Below are positions 46,434 to 55,214 of a stretch of DNA of 64,000 nt, in pieces. Origin of the DNA: Photobacterium toruni. Its GTDB lineage: Bacteria > Pseudomonadota > Gammaproteobacteria > Enterobacterales > Vibrionaceae. The notes under the pieces were generated by a model. That model ran no database searches, had not been told where the DNA came from, and worked only from the letters and a program-made list of their open reading frames with translations. The translations under genes and the position numbers were made by a program. Positions within the stretch are counted from its first letter, which is position 1. Each line of letters starts with the position of its first letter. The stretch is taken from NCBI RefSeq assembly GCF_024529955.1, contig NZ_AP024854.1:558001-622000 (forward strand), given 5' to 3'.

Positions 46434-46479
46434 CCACACCTCACACCTCACACCTCACACCTCACACCTCACACCTCAC
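46434..46479. repeat. Heptanucleotide tandem repeat (CTCACAC) x about 6
   Basis: Five full CTCACAC units with partial units at each end (CCACAC before, CTCAC after). It occupies the same place after csrB copy 2 as the TTCACAC array after copy 1. The unit differs by one base, consistently in all units. Confidence 0.93.
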
Positions 46480-46504
46480 GCAGATAGCGTTTTTCTATTG
46501 AATT

Positions 46505-46522
46505 TGTAAGAGATCTCTCACG
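46505..46522. promoter_or_regulatory. GacA/UvrY/VarA-type box upstream of csrB copy 3
   Basis: TGTAAGAGATCTCTCACG has the perfect left arm and AGATCT core; the right arm differs from CTTACA at two positions. It ends 167 bp before the inferred 5' end of copy 3. The gap 46357-46688 holds no recognisable protein gene. Confidence 0.8.
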
Positions 46523-46655
46523 GATGTGTAGGACTTTTTCTGTTTTCTTAGCAGCGAATATCGTAATTGAAAATTAATATTATTATCTATCAGTAAGTTA
46601 TTCATAATCTGTAAATATGAAGGATTGTGAATTATAATTAATGGTTTATTTATTA

Positions 46656-46683
46656 TTGCGTCATTTTTTTAATAAGGTAATAT
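46656..46683 (+). promoter_or_regulatory. Predicted promoter of csrB copy 3
   Basis: -35 TTGCGT and -10 TAATAT with 16-bp spacing, placing the start at about 46689. Confidence 0.6.
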
Positions 46684-46688
46684 GAGTT

Positions 46689-47096
46689 CATCAGCTGGAG
46701 CTGACAAGGATTAAGGAATAGCCATGGAGCTGGCCGCTCAGGATGAGCAATAGGTGGTGTGGATTATCATCTTGCTGGATGCATAGGATCCTCTAGGATT
46801 GAGGGCAATAGATAGGATATCTATTTGTTAGGATAACAATATTCTAGGATGGAATTGGGACTGACTTCATTATGGAGTTAGGAACATCAAGGACACCTCG
46901 TTAGAGAGAGAGAGTCAGTATCGGACATACTGATGGGTCAGGGATTACCGAAGAATGACTTCTAGGATGAAGTTAAGATTTACCTGGGGATTTGTATATC
47001 AAGGATTGATAGCAGGGAGCACTACAGTAGCTGGATTGCTGCAAAAGTAATATCTAAGGGCGTGACAATATTTATTGTCGCGCCCATTCTTTTTTT
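46689..47096 (+). ncRNA. CsrB-family small RNA, copy 3 (diverged)
   Basis: A roughly 408-nt RNA with about 24 GGA triplets by my count, mostly TAGGAT or AAGGAT, several within visible hairpins (GCTCAGGATGAGC, GACTTCTAGGATGAAGTT with a mismatch). The sequence is diverged from copies 1 and 2, but the 3' block GCAGGGAGCACTACAGTAGCTGG is conserved, and the terminator is a similar GGGCGTGACAATA / TATTGTCGCGCCC stem with a T-run. It is an older paralog with the same CsrA-sequestering role inferred. Confidence 0.85.
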
Positions 47097-47105
47097 ACAG
47101 CAAAG

Positions 47106-47420
47106 TTAATAATCGCTGCCTTCTGGAATACGGTGCGGCGGTACATAAAAATAACTCACCCGTAAGCGTTTCATTTCAATATAACCTTGATACACATCCG
47201 TTCCATCAGCAGAAAATTCAAACACAAACACTGTTCGCCATCCCCACTCATCATGATGATCTTTGAGTTTTTGTTTACCTCGAGCAAAACTGATCATTTG
47301 TAAGCCCATATTTTTACAACGCTGCTCAATGTAATGCTGTGCTAATTCAGTTTGACGCCGTTGTTGCCAAAATACGAAACCGATAATAGCAATAATTAAA
47401 ATACCGAACAGGTTATCCAT
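47106..47420 (-). CDS. DUF3301 single-pass membrane protein
   Basis: A 104-residue protein with one N-terminal membrane helix (about 3-19) followed by a charged cytoplasmic or periplasmic domain. WGWRTVFVFEFSADGTDVYQG resembles the DUF3301 family found in Vibrionaceae. No function is known. AAGGA precedes the ATG. The stop lies 10 bp from the csrB copy 3 terminator, which probably also ends this minus-strand transcript. Second gene of a pair with the DUF3549 gene, 33-bp gap. Confidence 0.75.
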   Translation of the reverse strand: MDNLFGILIIAIIGFVFWQQRRQTELAQHYIEQRCKNMGLQMISFARGKQKLKDHHDEWGWRTVFVFEFSADGTDVYQGYIEMKRLRVSYFYVPPHRIPEGSDY

Positions 47421-47453
47421 AGCGTAAAAAGTCCTTATAAACGATGAATATGA

Positions 47454-48500
47454 TTAGTGATTTCTAGCATGTTGTTGTAATTTTTGAATCGCATTAATAA
47501 GAGCAGGATCAGCTTGGCCATGCAGGATTTGCAACATGATCCCACGTAATAATGGTTGCATGACTAAATCAGTAAATAGCTGATTAAACAATGTCTGATC
47601 TTGGGTTTCGGCTAAACGTAATAAAAATAATGAGGCGATATTTATAACAGTAAGGCCACTCCAACATCGTCCACTAATCGCAATGAGTACTTCAGGATGG
47701 CATAGTGCAGGTTGCTGTAAAATAGTGGTTAAGGTTTGTTGTAGTTGTTGCGGGGCGCTACCAGCAAGAGCACGAATTAAGGCGGCGATCAAAAATAAAT
47801 CAGGTTGCTGCTGTTGGTATTCTAGTGTTAATCGCTCTGTTATACGTTGTGTTAGTGGCATTGGAATAGAGCAATGCTCAAGGCAGCCTAGCAGTGCATA
47901 CAAAGGTGTCATTGGCAGATGGTTTAATGCTTTACGTAATAAGGTTGCGTTATTGTGGTGTGACATACGAGCACAGATATCCGCTAAACCTTGTAAACCT
48001 ATATGTTGCCATTGCTGCCAATCTTGTTGACCAGATAAGTAAGCTTGTGCATCAGCATAATATTGACTGGGTGGTAACGATAGCAATACGCGTAATTGCG
48101 CATTAAATATCGCCATTTTATCGTCATTAGGCTTAAAGGTATAAGGGTTATTAGCAAGCTTTTGTTGTTCTTCTTCGGTTGGAGTACCGTTTAAACTTGC
48201 CCCCATTGCTTCAATAACATACTTAATAAAATCACCGACAGCCGCTTGTTTTAATAATCCTCGTTCATCAAGTGGTAAACGTAAAAACCATACCCAAGGC
48301 GGTTGTTGATGTTGCCAAAATGAAATTGCAATATGAGCATGTTGCTGAAGTGGCCATGGATAAGGCTGACGATTTTCTTCAACTGCTTTAAATTGGTCGT
48401 TATTAATTTCATTTACTCGGCGACCTAAATCAAAAATATTATAACGACAACCAGCGTTATCAAGCAATTGGGTTAAAGTATGAAAGGTTTCCATGGACAT
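47454..48500 (-). CDS. DUF3549 family protein
   Basis: A 348-residue soluble protein, Gln- and Leu-rich, mostly helical, resembling the DUF3549 family of Vibrionaceae and related bacteria. The N-terminal third (about 1-100; DLGRRVNEIN, WFLRLPLDERGLL) is the most conserved-looking part; the rest looks like helical repeats. No catalytic motif or known function. GGAG lies upstream of the ATG. It is transcribed away from yqcC with the DUF3301 gene downstream. Confidence 0.72.
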   Translation of the reverse strand: MSMETFHTLTQLLDNAGCRYNIFDLGRRVNEINNDQFKAVEENRQPYPWPLQQHAHIAISFWQHQQPPWVWFLRLPLDERGLLKQAAVGDFIKYVIEAMGASLNGTPTEEEQQKLANNPYTFKPNDDKMAIFNAQLRVLLSLPPSQYYADAQAYLSGQQDWQQWQHIGLQGLADICARMSHHNNATLLRKALNHLPMTPLYALLGCLEHCSIPMPLTQRITERLTLEYQQQQPDLFLIAALIRALAGSAPQQLQQTLTTILQQPALCHPEVLIAISGRCWSGLTVINIASLFLLRLAETQDQTLFNQLFTDLVMQPLLRGIMLQILHGQADPALINAIQKLQQHARNH

Positions 48501-48654
48501 AATAAATAAAGCTCCTTCAATTTAGCTTATTCAGTATCAGTAATCGTATTAACTCAGCATACCTGTGAATAGGTGGCTGATCACCATAATATAGTTGGGG
48601 CTGTTGAGCCAAAATGCTATCCTGCGCCGTTTTTATTATCAACAAAGAGGGGTT

Positions 48655-48975
48655 ATGGTGGATAAGTATCATCAAAGTCAGCAATTACTCACTCAATTAG
48701 AAAATACATTACGACAATATCATTATTGGGAAACGATTGTTCCTGAGCCGCAAGCTTTAGCGAGTATTGAACCTTTTGCGATTGATACTTTAGATTGTCA
48801 TCAATGGTTACAATGGATTTTCATTCCTAAATTACGTTACTTAGTCGTACAACGCTTACCGCTACCGACTCAGTTTGCTATTTCCCCTTATGTTGAAGAA
48901 GCAATGAAAAATCAGGCTGGAATAATAGCTATTGTGGCGATTGTTCGTGAAATTGATCAACTGTTTAAATACTAA
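48655..48975 (+). CDS. yqcC: YqcC family protein
   Basis: A 106-residue protein matching E. coli YqcC (PFAIDTLDCHQWLQWIFIPKLRYLV, LPTQFAISPYVEEAM). The family has no firmly established function. The start at 48655 follows AGAGGGG; the open frame extends 20 codons upstream without similarity. The stop is 9 bp before truC. In E. coli csrB lies between syd and yqcC, which agrees with the RNA array found here. Confidence 0.88.
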   Translation: MVDKYHQSQQLLTQLENTLRQYHYWETIVPEPQALASIEPFAIDTLDCHQWLQWIFIPKLRYLVVQRLPLPTQFAISPYVEEAMKNQAGIIAIVAIVREIDQLFKY

Positions 48976-48984
48976 GTGAGTCGA

Positions 48985-49722
48985 ATGGAACTGGAAATTT
49001 TATACCAAGATGATACGTTAATTGCGGTTAATAAACCGGCCGGTATGTTAGTTCATCGTTCTTGGTTAGACAGCCATGAAACGGTGTTTGTGGTGCAGAC
49101 CTTACGCGATCAAATTGGTCAGCATGTGTTTCCATTGCACCGCTTAGATAGACCAACATCAGGGGTACTCTTATTTGGCTTATCTAGTGAAATAGCAGCC
49201 ATGATGATGCCGGTCTTTGCTGGGCGAGAAATGCATAAAACCTATCATGCAGTTGTGAGAGGTTGGATAAAAGAAGCGGCAATATTAGATTATCCGCTCA
49301 AAGTGATGTTAGATAAAATTGCTGATAAAAAGGCCACTGAAGATAAAGAGCCACAATCAGCCGTGACTGCTTATGCGCCATTAGCCACTGTCGAGACTGA
49401 TATTGCGGTAGGGCGTTATGCGACTAGTCGTTATAGCTTAATAAAATTGGAACCAGAAACAGGACGGAAGCATCAATTGCGCCGCCACATGCACCATTTA
49501 GATCATCATATGATTGGCGATGTAAATTATGGCGATGGCAAACATAATCGTATGTTCCGTGAAAATCTTGATTGCCATCGGTTAATGTTACATGCATCCC
49601 GTTTACAATTTGTTCATCCCGTGACTGGTGTTGCTGTTGATATTCGTGCCGATGTCGATGATGTTTGGCAACGGGTTATGAGCACATTTAATTGGGCGCC
49701 ATCATTATTGCTAGATACATAA
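48985..49722 (+). CDS. truC: tRNA pseudouridine(65) synthase
   Basis: Converts U65 to pseudouridine in tRNA-Ile and tRNA-Asp. The 245-residue RluA-family enzyme has the catalytic motif HRLDRPTSGVLLFGLSS (Asp in RLDRPTS) and the later block LEPETGRKHQLRRHM. The start is the ATG at 48985 because GTGAG then sits at proper spacing; the GTG at 48976 has none. It overlaps functionally with its operon neighbours yqcC and yqcA as in E. coli. Confidence 0.94.
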   Translation: MELEILYQDDTLIAVNKPAGMLVHRSWLDSHETVFVVQTLRDQIGQHVFPLHRLDRPTSGVLLFGLSSEIAAMMMPVFAGREMHKTYHAVVRGWIKEAAILDYPLKVMLDKIADKKATEDKEPQSAVTAYAPLATVETDIAVGRYATSRYSLIKLEPETGRKHQLRRHMHHLDHHMIGDVNYGDGKHNRMFRENLDCHRLMLHASRLQFVHPVTGVAVDIRADVDDVWQRVMSTFNWAPSLLLDT

Positions 49723-49869
49723 TATAAAAGAGTGTTTGATGGTTCTTAATGGGCGGTAGTGCAAATTTATCAGCTTAAATTTACAGCATAACTTGCTTTT
49801 TTTTGATGTAGTTGCCAGATTGGTAATAGTCCTTTATTGAGGGCGTCTGACAGCAAAGGAGAGCGGACA

Positions 49870-50331
49870 ATGAATAAGTTAGGCATATTTGTAGGCTCTG
49901 TATATGGTGGAGCAGAAGCGTTAGCAGAAGCATTAGCGGCTAAGTTAGCATCGACGCAAGTTGAGATTTTCTTTGATTCAACATTAGATGATTTTATGGC
50001 TTATGATGCTGATACGGTGTTAGTGATTAGCTCTACTACCGGCCAAGGTGAGATCCCTGAGAATCTCCTTCCTTTATACGTTGCACTAAAGGATCAATTC
50101 CCATTATTACCTAAACAACGTTATGGTGTAATTTCTCTGGGTGATTCTAGTTATGGTGAAGATCGTTTTTGTGGTGCGGGACGTAAATTTGATACGTTAC
50201 TAACGGAGCTTCATTCTCAATCTGTTCAACCTCGATTAGAGATTGATGCTGGTGTTCATTTTGAGCCGTTAGAGGTCGCTGAAGCATGGTTTTCTCAATT
50301 TATTACAAGTGCAGAGCAAGCTGCGGCATAA
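49870..50331 (+). CDS. yqcA: Flavodoxin (YqcA)
   Basis: A 153-residue short-chain flavodoxin, an FMN electron carrier. The phosphate loop is FVGSVYGGAEAL, and STTGQGEIPENLLP and GDSSYGEDRFCGAGRKFD are the FMN-contact regions. Start ATG at 49870, 9 bp after AAGGAG. The open frame begins 11 codons upstream without similarity. Last gene of the yqcC-truC-yqcA unit, before a terminator. Confidence 0.93.
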   Translation: MNKLGIFVGSVYGGAEALAEALAAKLASTQVEIFFDSTLDDFMAYDADTVLVISSTTGQGEIPENLLPLYVALKDQFPLLPKQRYGVISLGDSSYGEDRFCGAGRKFDTLLTELHSQSVQPRLEIDAGVHFEPLEVAEAWFSQFITSAEQAAA

Positions 50332-50362
50332 CATCATTGCAGTGACCATTATTATAAAAAAG

Positions 50363-50392
50363 AACAACACCGTAGTTGCATACGGTGTTGTT
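50363..50392. terminator. Bidirectional terminator between yqcA and glnD
   Basis: GAACAACACCGTA / TACGGTGTTGTTT forms a 12-bp stem with a short loop; a strong T-run follows on the minus (glnD) side. Confidence 0.88.
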
Positions 50393-50402
50393 TCCGTTGT
50401 CG

Positions 50403-53024
50403 TTAAGCATGCTTATTGATAGTGATGATCAATGTTTCACGTAATAGCTGTTGCTGTTCTTTGGTTAAGCGCCCGCCCGTCTCATTAACAATAATAAAAA
50501 AGTCTTCAGCACGTTCACCAATGGTAGTGATTTTAGCCGCTTGTAAACTTACATTAAGATCTGCAAATACCGCCCCTATTTTTGCTAATAGCCCAGGCAT
50601 ATCTAATGCAATTAACTCCATCATGGTTTTTCGTCCAGTTTTAGTTGATAAAAACTCAACCTTAGTTGGTACATTGAAATGGAGTAGTTTACGGGGTGCG
50701 CGGCGAATTTTACGTTCAGATTTCATGGCAGTAAGGGCTTTGGTTAAATTGCGAATGATCCCGGTATGACGGTTTTCATTAATGGCTTTACCGTTAGGAT
50801 CGAGCACCATAAATGTATCTAATGTATAGCCATCTTTACTGTTCATGATTTGAGCATCATGAATACTTAAATTTTTCTTATCCAGCTCTGAGGCGACAAT
50901 TGCAAACAGTTTGGCTTTATCTTTACTATAGATAAATACTTCAGTGCCACCACGGGTCGCCTTCTTACTTATTAGTATAATAGGCTTATCGCTCGTATGT
51001 TTTAGGAGTGCCTGAGCGTGCCATGCGAGTTGTTTATGCGTATGACGGAGAAAGTAATCTGCTTTAAAACGACGCCACAGTACTTCAATATCGCGTGGCA
51101 TAAAGCCTTTACCACGTAATATTGCCGAGGCTAACTGTTGATTATGACGAATGCGATCACGCATATCGGGGGTTTTTTCTAATCCACGGCGCAATGTTTT
51201 TTGGGTTGAGTAGTAAAGTTCTGCGAGTAGAGTGCGTTTCCAACTATTCCATAAATCTTGGTTAGTGGCACAAATATCAGCGACGGTTAAACACACTAAA
51301 TAATCTAGATGTTCTTCATCACCGACTTGTTTAGCAAATTCTGCCACTACTTCAGGATCGTAAATATCACGTCGTTGTGCTGTGACTGACATTAATAAGT
51401 GCTTTTGGACTAACCATGCTACAGTTTCTGCATCGGGGTGAGATAAGCCATGTTCGATACAAAAATCATAAGCATCAACTGCGCCTAATTCTGAGTGATC
51501 ACCACCGCGACCTTTGGCGATATCATGAAATATTGCCGCTAAGATTAGGATTTCTTTTTTGATTAATCGTGGATAAACCTCACAACAAATCGGATGTTGT
51601 GAATGGTGATTAGGATCGTTAAATTTATGCAGATTTTTTATTACGCGAATACTGTGTTCATCAACGGTATAGACATGAAATAAATCAAACTGCATTTGAC
51701 CTACGATGTGACTCCACTGTGGTAAATAAGCTGCAATTACTCCGTGACGATGCATTAATTGAAATGCTTTTTGAAGTGCATTGGGTTGACGAACTAACTC
51801 CATAAATTTTTCACGTGCGGCGGGAATTTCAATCAGGAAACGATTGAGACGGCGTCGAGCGGTGCGCAATTGACGTAATGTTGGTGCGGCAATACCTTCA
51901 ATATTTGAATTCTGTGCAATGTGAAGAAACATATCCAGAATGGTTTCAGGACGGGCTTGAAATAAGGCCGGCTTAGTGGCCTCGATTAAGTTGCCTCGTA
52001 ATTGAAAATCATCATTAAGTACGATAGGGGCTAGGCGAGTATCGGGTTTTATAATTGCTTCATCAAATAGCTGCAATAGCATTTTATTGAGCTCAGCCAC
52101 TCGACGTAAAATACGGTAGAAAGCTTTCATCATCATTTCGACAGCCTGATTACCTTCACCATGATAATCGAGATGCTCTGCGACTGAGGTTTGGTGATCA
52201 AACGTTAATCGATTGTCATAACGACGTAATTCTATATGAAGCGCAAACCGAATTCGCCATAATGCATTTTGGCATTCAACCAGTTCACGATATTCAGCAT
52301 CGGTTAAAAAACCATGATGACTCATTTCTAATAAGCTGGTGGCGCCAAAATGACGGCGTGCAACCCAGCTTAAAGTATGTATATCACGTAAGCCACCGGG
52401 GCTTGATTTGATATCAGGCTCAAGATTATAGGTGGTGTCATGATAGCGGGCATGGCGAATCCGTTGTTCTTCAACTTTGGCTTGATAAAAGATTTCACTC
52501 GGCCAAAATTGGGGGGAATTAATGGCGACAGTTAATTGATGAAAGGTTTGCTGATTACCACATAAAAATCGTGATTCAGTTAAATTAGTGGCGACAGTCA
52601 GATCGTCTTTACCAACCGCGATACATTCTTCGACCGTACGTACACTTTGACCGACCTCTAAACGCAAATCCCATAATAATGTTATTAGTGCGCTTACATT
52701 AGCCGCAACGTCTTCTGTTAATGGATGTTGACTTAATATTAATAGGTCAACATCAGACAGGGGGTGCAACTCTCCTCGACCATAACCGCCAACGGCAATT
52801 AAGGCTAAATCAGGCTGCTGTTCAAAGCCATAGAAACGCCATAATCGAATCAATAATTGATCGATAAAATGACTGCGTTCAGTCACTAAATTAACAATGG
52901 ATTTTTGCTGCTTAAATTGTCGTTTTTGTTCATCAGCAAAATGGGATAGAGCATTGCGTAAGCTGTCAAGAGTGATGGCATCGTCGAGGTAATCAGAAAG
53001 TTGCGTCGCTAAAATATCTGTCAT
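50403..53024 (-). CDS. glnD: [Protein-PII] uridylyltransferase / uridylyl-removing enzyme
   Basis: The bifunctional nitrogen sensor that uridylylates PII proteins when glutamine is low and removes UMP when it is high. The 873 residues give the family order: nucleotidyltransferase domain (GGYGRGELHPLSDVDLLIL at about 79-97), an HD hydrolase domain (AAIFHDIAKGRGGDHSELG), and two C-terminal ACT domains (TRGGTEVFIYSKD; ELIALDMPGLLAKIGAVFADL). Close to E. coli (890). Upstream of it on the same strand is map, separated by a terminator. Confidence 0.96.
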   Translation of the reverse strand: MTDILATQLSDYLDDAITLDSLRNALSHFADEQKRQFKQQKSIVNLVTERSHFIDQLLIRLWRFYGFEQQPDLALIAVGGYGRGELHPLSDVDLLILSQHPLTEDVAANVSALITLLWDLRLEVGQSVRTVEECIAVGKDDLTVATNLTESRFLCGNQQTFHQLTVAINSPQFWPSEIFYQAKVEEQRIRHARYHDTTYNLEPDIKSSPGGLRDIHTLSWVARRHFGATSLLEMSHHGFLTDAEYRELVECQNALWRIRFALHIELRRYDNRLTFDHQTSVAEHLDYHGEGNQAVEMMMKAFYRILRRVAELNKMLLQLFDEAIIKPDTRLAPIVLNDDFQLRGNLIEATKPALFQARPETILDMFLHIAQNSNIEGIAAPTLRQLRTARRRLNRFLIEIPAAREKFMELVRQPNALQKAFQLMHRHGVIAAYLPQWSHIVGQMQFDLFHVYTVDEHSIRVIKNLHKFNDPNHHSQHPICCEVYPRLIKKEILILAAIFHDIAKGRGGDHSELGAVDAYDFCIEHGLSHPDAETVAWLVQKHLLMSVTAQRRDIYDPEVVAEFAKQVGDEEHLDYLVCLTVADICATNQDLWNSWKRTLLAELYYSTQKTLRRGLEKTPDMRDRIRHNQQLASAILRGKGFMPRDIEVLWRRFKADYFLRHTHKQLAWHAQALLKHTSDKPIILISKKATRGGTEVFIYSKDKAKLFAIVASELDKKNLSIHDAQIMNSKDGYTLDTFMVLDPNGKAINENRHTGIIRNLTKALTAMKSERKIRRAPRKLLHFNVPTKVEFLSTKTGRKTMMELIALDMPGLLAKIGAVFADLNVSLQAAKITTIGERAEDFFIIVNETGGRLTKEQQQLLRETLIITINKHA

Positions 53025-53096
53025 TGCTGTCCGTGCGGTAGAAGGATCTTGTATTTACTATAACCATTTCGAATGGCGAACAGTATCGCTAGGTAT

Positions 53097-53127
53097 AAAA
53101 AAACCGACACAAAAGGTCGGTTTTTTT
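53097..53127. terminator. Terminator between map and glnD
   Basis: AAACCGAC / GTCGGTTT pairs with A- and T-runs on both sides, 33 bp after the map stop and before glnD starts, so map and glnD are separately controlled. Confidence 0.87.
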
Positions 53128-53159
53128 GATTTTAGCTACTGCACAAGGCAGATAGTGCA

Positions 53160-53999
53160 TTAGGCGTTATGCATTAGACGCGGTAATGTTTCTTCTTTAC
53201 GTAGCGTTAAGATTTCACAACCATCTTTAGTTACAAGTAGAGTATGTTCCCACTGTGCAGATTTTTTACCGTCAACAGTATAAACAGTCCAACCATCTTG
53301 CTCATCTGATTCACAACTGAACTTGCCTGCGTTAATCATCGGCTCAATAGTGAAACACATGCCTTCTTTCATCACTGTGCGATCACTATTTTTGTAGTGA
53401 ACCACTTGTGGTTCTTCATGGAATTCATTACCAATACCATGACCACAGTAATCTTTTACGATAGAAAAACGACTGCTACCAGCTTTGATAAACTTCTGAA
53501 TGGCGGTACCTAGGTCGCCAATTTTCGCACCCGGTTTTACTTTTTTGATTGCCAGATAAAGGCTTTCTTGAGCAACACGACAAAGGCGTTTGTCTTCAAG
53601 AGATACTTCACCTACTTCAAACATCTTTGAAGTATCACCGTGGTAACCATCTTTAATCACTGTCACGTCAATATTAATGATGTCGCCATCTTTCAATACT
53701 GCGGGCTTGTTATATTTGCCGTTAGCTTCTACAACAATTTCATCTGCTGATGCAGGAATACCATGGCAAACAACGTGGTTAATAGAGGTACACACAGATT
53801 TAGGAAAGCCGTGGTAGTTCAACGGTGCTGGAATAGCGTGTTGAACTTGTGTGATGTAGTCATGACAAATTTGGTCTAGCGCTTCTGTCGTCACACCTGC
53901 CTTTACATGCGGTTCGATCATTTCTAATACGTCAGCAGCTAGTTGGCCTGCAATACGCATTTTTTCAATTTCTTCAGCCGTTTTGATCTTAATGCTCAT
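53160..53999 (-). CDS. map: Methionine aminopeptidase, type I
   Basis: Removes N-terminal methionine from nascent proteins. 279 residues; the five metal ligands are in INIDVTVIKDGYHGDTSKMF (two Asp), CGHGIGNEFHEEP (His), GMCFTIEPMI (Glu) and WEHTLLVT (Glu). Type Ia, without the N-terminal extension. Divergent from rpsB, as in E. coli. Confidence 0.96.
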   Translation of the reverse strand: MSIKIKTAEEIEKMRIAGQLAADVLEMIEPHVKAGVTTEALDQICHDYITQVQHAIPAPLNYHGFPKSVCTSINHVVCHGIPASADEIVVEANGKYNKPAVLKDGDIINIDVTVIKDGYHGDTSKMFEVGEVSLEDKRLCRVAQESLYLAIKKVKPGAKIGDLGTAIQKFIKAGSSRFSIVKDYCGHGIGNEFHEEPQVVHYKNSDRTVMKEGMCFTIEPMINAGKFSCESDEQDGWTVYTVDGKKSAQWEHTLLVTKDGCEILTLRKEETLPRLMHNA

Positions 54000-54264
54000 A
54001 AAATCGTCTCAATCTGTATGTTTCTGTGTGAGACTATATTACCAGTCGCAAGGGGTTAAAGGAAAGATAAGATTAGTTCTCATATCCAATTTTGACTGGA
54101 TTTTATTGGTCGTTCTATGGTATAAAGCGCGCCGTAAACAGTGATTTTGTTTCTGTTATAAGCAATAATTTAACCTTTATAAGGTCAAGTTAAGGTCAGT
54201 AATGGTGCAACTTGATTGGATTACACATACTTTTTTATTATTCACACATATCGACACATCTGCC

Positions 54265-54367
54265 GGGGTGCTCAGTTATCTGCTTTAGGTAACAATGGCT
54301 ATACGCTGTTATCGGGTCGGTTTTAAGATGGGATATGTGGACGCCTAACCCCATAGAGGATTATTCA
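54265..54367 (+). promoter_or_regulatory. rpsB 5' leader, likely S2 autoregulation site
   Basis: Between map and rpsB lie 368 bp without a gene. The last 100 bp can fold: GTTATC / GGTAAC near 54275-54293 forms a hairpin, and GGGGT at 54265-54269 can pair with ACCCC at 54348-54352, just before the Shine-Dalgarno GAGG. In gammaproteobacteria the rpsB leader is the target of repression by S2; that this is the homologous structure is inferred. Confidence 0.5.
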
Positions 54368-55096
54368 ATGGCAACTGTATCAATGCGCGACATGCTTCAG
54401 GCTGGTGTACACTTTGGTCACCAAACTCGTTACTGGAACCCAAAAATGAAGCCATTCATTTTCGGCGCTCGTAACCGTGTACACATCATCAACCTAGAAA
54501 AAACTGTACCAATGTTCAATGCAGCACTAGCTGAAATTGAAAAAATTGCTGCACGTAAAGGTAAAGTTCTTTTCGTTGGTACTAAGCGCGCAGCTAGCGA
54601 ATCAATCAAAGAAGCAGCAATCAGCTGTGACCAGTACTACGTAAACAACCGTTGGTTGGGTGGTATGTTGACTAACTGGAAAACTGTTCGTCAATCAATC
54701 AAGCGTCTTAAAGAACTTGAAGCTCAATCTATTGATGGTACTTTCGAAAAGCTAACCAAGAAAGAAGCGCTTATGCGTACTCGTGAAATGGAAAAGCTTG
54801 AGAAATCACTAGGTGGTATTAAGAACATGGGCGGCCTACCAGACGCAATGTTCGTAATCGGCGCTGACTGTGAGCACATCGCAATCAAAGAAGCTAACAA
54901 CCTAGGTATCCCAGTATTTGCTGTTGTTGATACTAACTCTGATCCAGACGGCGTTGATTTCGTTATCCCAGGTAACGATGACGCAATCCGCGCGATTCAG
55001 CTTTACACTGGTGCTGTAGCTCAAACTGTTAAAGAAGCTCGTAACCAAGATATCGCTGTTCAAGCTGAAGAAGACGGTTTCGTAGCTGAAGCTTAA
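54368..55096 (+). CDS. rpsB: 30S ribosomal protein S2
   Basis: A 242-residue S2 protein that begins [20 protein letters not shown] and includes [12 protein letters not shown] and [20 protein letters not shown], all standard. Start at 54368 preceded by GAGGATT; the frame is open 11 codons upstream. Codon use is that of a highly expressed gene. Followed by tsf after a leaky terminator-like hairpin. Confidence 0.98.
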   Translation: MATVSMRDMLQAGVHFGHQTRYWNPKMKPFIFGARNRVHIINLEKTVPMFNAALAEIEKIAARKGKVLFVGTKRAASESIKEAAISCDQYYVNNRWLGGMLTNWKTVRQSIKRLKELEAQSIDGTFEKLTKKEALMRTREMEKLEKSLGGIKNMGGLPDAMFVIGADCEHIAIKEANNLGIPVFAVVDTNSDPDGVDFVIPGNDDAIRAIQLYTGAVAQTVKEARNQDIAVQAEEDGFVAEA

Positions 55097-55156
55097 TAGC
55101 CTGCTGCTTTACATAAAAGCATCTTAAGTTACCTTGCGTAAACTAAGAATGGTTAC

Positions 55157-55183
55157 CAGGGGCCGATTTGGCCCCTGATTTTT
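55157..55183 (+). terminator. Attenuator-type terminator between rpsB and tsf
   Basis: CAGGGGCC / GGCCCCTG pairs around a five-base loop, followed by a short T-run. It sits within the rpsB-tsf operon, so it probably lowers tsf transcription rather than ending it. Confidence 0.82.
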
Positions 55184-55214
55184 ACTTAACGAATTCAAAT
55201 CTGAGGATTATCAC

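Larger units (their letters stand above)
45103..46479. repeat. Tandem duplication: csrB copy plus 3' flank plus heptamer repeat
   Basis: Block A (45103-45697) and block B (45963-46479) are direct repeats. RNA genes are nearly identical apart from a 48-nt indel, and the next 75 bp or so are also highly similar (both contain GCGATTTGTTTTTAT just before the heptamers). Identity starts abruptly at TGGTGTCG, and the regions upstream of that are dissimilar except for the GacA-type box. Confidence 0.85.
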
